From positions 13,788,601 through 13,848,600 of the forward strand of contig NC_092677.1 of assembly GCF_964355755.1 (NCBI RefSeq): DNA of 60,000 nucleotides, written 5' to 3'. Source of the stretch: Antedon mediterranea (Eukaryota; Echinodermata; Crinoidea; Comatulida; Antedonidae). Within the stretch, counting starts at the first letter, position 1. Each line of letters starts with the position of its first letter. A program made the position numbers and the translations under genes. Shown piece by piece: positions 54,161-60,000 of this stretch. The notes under the pieces were generated by a model that ran no database searches, was not told the origin of the DNA, and was given only the letters and a program-made list of their open reading frames with translations.

Positions 54161-54223
54161 AAAGGCCTACAAATTTATTTGACGTCAAGAATGTCTTTTT
54201 TCTTATCCAATCGATCCAAGTGG

Positions 54224-54660
54224 AACTGATTGATTGATTGATTGAATTTATTTGGTTCATACATAAAATACATTATAAAATAGACGATAAACAGTACATC
54301 AAATTCAAAAGACAACACCAGAAAAGTACAAAAAAACAGAAGGTGTCAAACAATGGAAACAGAACAAAATGAACCAAGGATAATTAGATAAAGTTTCACA
54401 TTTTCAGTGTAACTTATTTCCATCTAAGTCCTTATGTACATTTAACTGAGACAAATTGACATCTTTAAAAAAGTTATTTAAACAAAAAAGTAAACGCAAT
54501 TTCATAAGAGAGAAACAAAAAGAAACATTATGAAACACAACTGAAGTTACTTTTCTTGGTCTTGATAAGAAATGTTTGTATGGAGTACAGTATATTTTTT
54601 TTAAATGTTTAAATGTTTTTTTGTATGAACACAGAATAAATTTGTTTATTTTAGACACCT
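54224..54660 (-). mobile_element. 5'-truncated LINE with CAAT-repeat tail
   Basis: On the minus strand a frame to about 54404 (ends NVHKDLDGNKLH) is followed by a 3'UTR ending TATGAACCAAATAAATTC and CAATCAATCAATCA. The same 3' end is at 6804-6880. No conserved reverse-transcriptase motif is left in this fragment. Confidence 0.6.
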
Positions 54661-55093
54661 TTATTATATCGGGCCTTTATCGTTCTAAATTTAGTCCAAC
54701 CACACGTCCTTCTATTCGCTACGGTAGCCTTACCACCGTAATTATATAAAACTTCCGCTGTGTAGTTAGCTCTTCACCTATACAACTACTAATTAATCGT
54801 TAACAAATGAATTGCGGTTTTCCCCGATTTCATCAAAAGATACACTAAAGCCAGACTGAAACATTCTCTTACAGGCTAATAAATTTGAAACAATTTAACA
54901 GGGGAGGGGGGGGGGGAGTATAAAGCAAAGAATGAAGTGACTTGAAAACAGGATTAGAAAGAGTATTATTATAGTATTGACGGTAATTTCTATTTTATTC
55001 TTTCAGTACACCCAGAGGAGACGTTATTGACGTTATACTAAATATAAGCATTATAACTAAGTAAGTGTTGATTGATTGGATGTTCTTTAGCTT

Positions 55094-55213
55094 AAGCTCT
55101 GACAACAACATTGTGATGTGCCTATATATGGACACGATGACGTCATATAACCACCATATTTGGACACATCACACTTTTGTTGTCAAACTATTTCGATAGT
55201 GTTATCAGAGCTT
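55094..55213 (-). mobile_element. MITE family A, copy 10 (reverse)
   Basis: TTAAGCTCTGACAACAACAT at the left and TTCGATAGTGTTATCAGAGC then TTTA at the right. The two arms carry matching changes in the TCTACAC region. Confidence 0.75.
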
Positions 55214-57815
55214 TAGCGTGAAGAAAAGAAATGTCAAGATATCATAAAGTACGTCAGTGCCGAATTTATGTTGAAAAAGAAGGTTCGAGGTTTTAAAAAT
55301 TACTCAACTTAAACAAATATCCTATCTTTTTGAATGCAAATGTTCGACATTTAGTGGTTGATTTTGATCTGCCTATGAACTAACTACTGCATATGCATCT
55401 ACTTTCTTAGTCTGGGTTCCAGATGAAATTTTGTCTTAATATTAGTAAAAGATAAATATTTTGCCACATATGGCGTTTCAGATGTATACTACTTGAGCTT
55501 GGATGTTTTCAGACAAAAAATCGAAATACAAACAAATAAATAAAAAAATAAAGTCTACTACTTCCTATACATCTGCCTCTACGTCTCCTCAACATAAACG
55601 TATTAATAAACAACATTTCGACTACATACAGCTACTGATACTTTATGTTAGAGCACGTGGAGGAGGTTGGAGAGGGACGTTTCTTTGCCGGTTTCTTAAA
55701 AAATGATAAACGAAAATCATTGTTTTTAATCGTGCATCCGCCATATATCACGTGAATAAAGTATAGCATTTATTCAATATTGATTCATTATTATTGAATT
55801 CGTCATTCGACGAAACAGATCCAGTGTTTAATGGAACTGCTGTTCTGAACTGTTGCGGAACTGTAATTGATAGTCAACAACAACATTTATCTAGAAACAG
55901 AAATAAAAACAACATACATTAATTATAATAAATAGGTAATTGCTATCATTACATTCATATACCGAGGATCCGTTACATGACAAGACCTAACGTAACTTCA
56001 ATTGTATAGTTTCTTATATCCCTACTTGTATTAGTATGCCTATACGGGTTGGATTTTAAATTAGAGGATGAATTACTGATTCATTTACAGTTTGAACGCA
56101 CTTTTGTAATACACAGTTTTTGTGAGGTAAAGGAGGTTACGCGACTGGATTATACTATCAGTAACACGACCTTGATAATAAAGCACAATTAATATATGTA
56201 GGCGTTATTGGTATAAAACCATTTAATACTTTAAATCGCAAGGCAAAATAAAACAATTTGAAGGGATCGTTTTTCGCAGAATATGTTATAAGAAAATATT
56301 CCAGTTAAAAACATGGGTGTATGGTGGGTGTTAATATGGGACAGTATGTTACGGAAAAGATCGAATTGGATTTCACTAGACCCGTGTCCAACAATAATCA
56401 TCATTTGTTGGACACTTCACTTTTACAACAGGGGCACACTTTGATGATAAAGGTGCGTCCAATTAATAACTTAAAATAACATAACAAAAAAAAATACAAA
56501 ACAATAACATGTGTGACATACACAACATAAAAGTCATACAAAAAATATAATATTATTAGGCCTAACTTAAAATGAATTGAAATAATTGTAAAAACAAAAC
56601 GAACAAGAAATCTTCTGTGTATACTGTATTATTAACTATTCAACAATCCTCTTGATTACGTAACTGCAGTATCGGATGTAAGTACTTAATTATCGATTAT
56701 ATGAAATTCAGTATTGATACAGTAGGCCCACTGTAGACGTCCAGTAGGCCTATATATGCGGTAGTATTATCGGATAGGTAGTGCAGTGTGCATCGGTTAA
56801 ATGTACTGCAGTATAGGTACGGTAATGTTATAAGCTATAAGGTACCACACAATATATCGGTTATATACACATACTGTATTAATAAAGGATAACATTCAGA
56901 TTTTCACCTCGCTGTGACGTAAGAATAATACGGAAGTTAATATAATTTTGCGAACGGTATTTTGTTGATCGTGGTTGATATATTGATTGACAATAATAAT
57001 CGATATTTCTCCGGTGCTTTCTCTTTTATCCGCCGTTGATGTCTAAATTAATCTTTGCTTATCTCAGAATGTCTTCCGCAAACCATAATTACATTTCTTG
57101 TTTTCGGACATAAAATTGTAGAATTACTTTGTCAAGTTTGGCATGGTTTTCTTGTCATGTCACTCTTTTTATTGCGGTAATTACTACCTCGATCGGTGGG
57201 CCTAAAATACTAACCCTTGTCAAACCTTAGGGAGAACTTTTCTAAGATTATCACTGATACGCAATTGTATGATTTCCTTCGTAATCAGATAATTCTTCTG
57301 AATCACACATATGTTGTCCCCAGACACGTCGTTCGCTTATTAATAACAACTATTAATTTTAAATAATGTATTTATTGCTGTAATTGCATGGTATCCTAAA
57401 CCACATGACTTGATTTATATTTGTTTTAATCCTACTATTTTTAAACTATTTCTTAAGGAAGTGTTTTTATATCCACCAGGTGATTTTATTTTCGTGTCAT
57501 GAACATTCTGTTTATTTGCATCAGTTTTATGATACAGAATTGTTGGCGTGAAAGGAACTAATGAAGCAGATCCTCCATTTATTTTTAGAAGTTTATTTCA
57601 GTCACAAGATTCTCCTGTTTTAAAGTCTGCAAGCTGAATAATAAGGCCTCGTAACATAAAGCTTAAAATAACATTTAAACTAAACCTACAACAATTTCAG
57701 ACTAGTAAACTCAGATTTTATTTGAATATATATAATTATATATATATATATATAATCTACTAAGTAAATATTAGTATTAATTAATTTAGAATTTAAATGT
57801 TATGGTTTTTATCTT
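55214..57815. other. AT-rich gene-free interval
   Basis: No exon, RNA gene or family repeat recognised. 56940-57640 has long stretches free of simple repeats with homeodomain-like TAATTA/TTTATTGC motifs and might be conserved regulatory DNA. An AT run lies at about 57737-57755. Confidence 0.35.
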
Positions 57816-57969
57816 AAGCTCTATCTACACTATCAAACTTTATGTGACAAAAAATGTGATGTGCCTATAATGGACATGATGATATCATATAACTACCGTA
57901 TTTAAGTATATCACTACCATATTTAGGCACATCACACTTCAAACTAGTTTGATAGTGTAGACAAAGCTT
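57816..57969 (-). mobile_element. MITE family A, copy 11 (reverse)
   Basis: CTTAAGCTCTATCTACACTA at the left and ATAGTGTAGACAAAGCTTAA at the right, so TTAA lies at both ends. The ATATCACTACCATATTTAGG core phrase is duplicated. Confidence 0.88.
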
Positions 57970-58089
57970 AAGTATTTTTTAGATCTTTGTTTTCTGGACA
58001 CCCATCATTGGGTTGGATCTAGCATATTAAGATCTAAGATATTTTAGTTTAGTACACTATTAGTCTTCTTTCATCGGATCTAGAAAACT

Positions 58090-58252
58090 AAAGCTCTGTC
58101 TACCATATCCAACTAGTTTGATCTGACAAAAAAAGTGTGATGTGCCCAATGGTAGTGATATACCCAAATATGGTAGTGATATGACATCATCATATCCATA
58201 TTGGGAACATCACATTTGTTTGATAGCAGATTGATAGTGTAGACAGAGCTTT
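58090..58252 (+). mobile_element. MITE family A, copy 12
   Basis: CTAAAGCTCTGTCTACCATA at the left and ATAGTGTAGACAGAGCTTTA at the right; the core phrase TGGTAGTGATAT is duplicated. Confidence 0.88.
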
Positions 58253-58980
58253 AGACTGAAGATATTGTAGTTTTCTAGATAATAGAAACCGAAAATATAT
58301 TTTTTTCTTAGTTTTATATTTTAGTTTTTTAACACTATTTTTCATTTTTGATTGGATTACCAATATTATTTTATTGTGACGGTTCCGTTATGACAGACTG
58401 CATGTGGTTTGACGCGAGGAAACGTAATAAGTTGACACTTATTAATTGCATCCTATCATTTAAATTGATAAGATCACTTTATTAATTGCGAAGACTTTTA
58501 TTTTCTATTTATTAGTCCGTTTTAACATGAATTATCGCTTGTTTTAACTAGGCATAGGCCTACGCATATTTGAATATATCGAGAGTTGAGTAATCCAATT
58601 CGATTTGATACGATGCTACACACATAGGCCTATCACAAGTATTAAAGTATATCAATTTGCCTAATAGACTATATAGGTCCCATTATTGACTTCCTCTCTA
58701 TGAAATCCTTAAGACCTATTAGATAGCATATAGTGTTTCTATCTGAAATCTTGCCAATTTTGTGTTACATTTCTAACGTTTTTAATCATTTTCCATAAAT
58801 TACAAATCTCAAATGTGTAACTCAACACTCTGTGCATGATTCCGCCACTATTACCGCCAGCGTTTGTCTGTCCTGCAATCTTGAAAATATGTCATTCTCA
58901 AAACGAGGGTGACTCATAAATTGGTACGTTAATCGACCGAGCATCCATGCGATGAAAACATGCCACATGTGTCTTTTAAG

Positions 58981-59285
58981 AAATGATGTATTGTCCCCCA
59001 AAAACATAAAAAGATTAATAAATCAGGTTATACTATATGTAAATAATAATAAAGTTAATCACTCACCGTAGAAAAAACAAAATATTATAACTTATAAAAT
59101 GACAAAATCTCATTGGCTGGCAGCCAATTTGACTATTTTTTGCTTTAAAATTACAGTTTTTTCAGGTAAATAAATTTTGTTTTCGAACCAATATTTGGTC
59201 AAGGTGGATAACTAATATGTGACATTAAAATGGCATATTAAACAACAACAAAAAAATATTTTTTAGGGGGACAATGCATCTTTAA
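58981..59285. mobile_element. MITE family B, copy 6, full length
   Basis: ATGATGTATTGTCCCCCAAA at the left and TTAGGGGGACAATGCATCTT then TAA at the right; inner CATTGGCTGGCAGCCAATTT is a palindrome at the centre. Confidence 0.8.
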
Positions 59286-59357
59286 TAGAATCAACAAATA
59301 TTACGGGTTTAATACTTATAGATCTGATAATAAAGTGCATAATATTCTCAATACAAA

Positions 59358-59534
59358 TTACAACAGGTTTTCATCTCCTGTAAATATAGGCCTAGAACTC
59401 GATAGAACGTTACGACGCCCATGTAGCTTTAAAATGTCTTGCAGACAGCCTAACACTGTATCGTCATAAAGAATTGGATAAACGTATGTTGTAGAATTCA
59501 ACACACGACGTTTTGTATTTTTGTTTGCTGCCAT
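59358..59534 (-). other. Unidentified 58-codon open frame with YY1-like start context
   Basis: The minus-strand ATG at 59534 sits in ACAAAAATGGCAGC, similar to a YY1-type core-promoter/start box. The peptide begins MAANKNTKRRVLNSTTYVYP and ends at a stop at 59358-59360. Amino-acid use looks more like real protein than nearby frames, but no family is recognised and no exon structure is visible. Confidence 0.25.
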
Positions 59535-59754
59535 TTTTGTCAAGTTATGGCTTAACAAACCCAACAACATAAAATTAGGCCCACTGGTCCTACTAAGGAG
59601 TGCATTCGTGATAAAATAAATTTTATGTCACATGTTTGTTCACCATTGATTCAGGTTATAATACTTTTTTAACAACTGGTTTATTTTTCGTCATTTCATC
59701 TAGCCTAGCTAGAAAAACTCCACTCCCAAAGACTTTATAAGACTTAATAAGACT

Positions 59755-60000
59755 TTGTTTATGTAGAGCATTTTGTGTCTTTACTCCACTTTTTGAAATC
59801 TCACCACTCGTTTGGAGATTGTGCTTTTTCTATTAATGCTCCGCGTCTGTGGAATGACATTCCTGAATGGATTTGGCATTGCCACACAATTAATTCTTTT
59901 AAAAAATCATTAAAATCATACTTTTTTGCTGAGGCATATAGTATTAATGAAGCATAAACAAACAGTGTTGTGATTAGCGCCTTGAGCACTTTTAGTGGAT
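59755..60000 (+). mobile_element. LINE (CR1/L2-like) ORF2 C-terminus and 3'UTR start, truncated by window edge
   Basis: The frame ending at TAA (59955-59957) reads FGDCAFSINAPRLWNDIPEW, then INSFKKSLKSYFFAEAY. This GDxAFSxxAPRLWNxxP signature closes the polyprotein of many animal LINEs. It is followed by GATTAGCGCCTTGAGCACTT, a typical 3'UTR start. Anything upstream of about 59755 is not recognisably reverse transcriptase, so the copy is 5'-truncated. Confidence 0.75.

Overview
The window is animal (metazoan) nuclear DNA: AT-rich, with intron-rich genes, GT-AG splice sites, short non-autonomous transposons, tRNA-derived SINEs, LINE 3' ends and a Penelope-like element. The gene products and the 5S/tRNA-type SINE fit a marine deuterostome invertebrate (echinoderm or hemichordate; a crinoid is possible). 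No species marker is visible, so this is inference. There are no prokaryotic features.

Left gene (206-4974, minus strand): nine coding exons of PHAF1 (phagosome assembly factor 1, formerly C16orf70/UPF0183), running off the left edge, so about 130 C-terminal residues are missing. One intron carries a recent, 5'-truncated Penelope-like retroelement with perfect 158-bp inverted arms. Other introns hold MITEs.

Right gene (6245-22967, plus strand): a complete 18-exon PIGN (GPI ethanolamine phosphate transferase 1). The joined CDS is 2790 nt, 929 codons plus stop, with every junction in phase. PHAF1 and PIGN are head to head, 1270 bp between start codons, so they probably share a bidirectional promoter. 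PIGN introns carry two large minisatellites (20-bp and 18-bp units), a CATT-rich microsatellite field, a tRNA-SINE, a pogo-like MITE and several MITE families.

Tandem tRNA block (23416-24425): a 364-bp unit repeated 2.8 times, each copy holding an intact 72-nt tRNA gene with A box, B box and T5 terminator. The anticodon reads AUC, which is unusual.

Gene-poor region (24426-60000): no confident multi-exon protein gene. It holds MITEs of several families, four or more tandem-repeat arrays (one a 46-bp minisatellite with a 7-mer higher-order period), SINEs (including a 5S-rRNA/tRNA-like chimera), LINE 3' ends, and possible conserved non-coding segments. Across the window, mostly outside the two genes, the palindrome TAGGCCTA occurs more than 30 times, against about one or fewer expected.

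The two confident genes do not act in one pathway: PIGN modifies GPI anchors in the ER and PHAF1 acts at autophagic/phagophore membranes. Their link here is positional.
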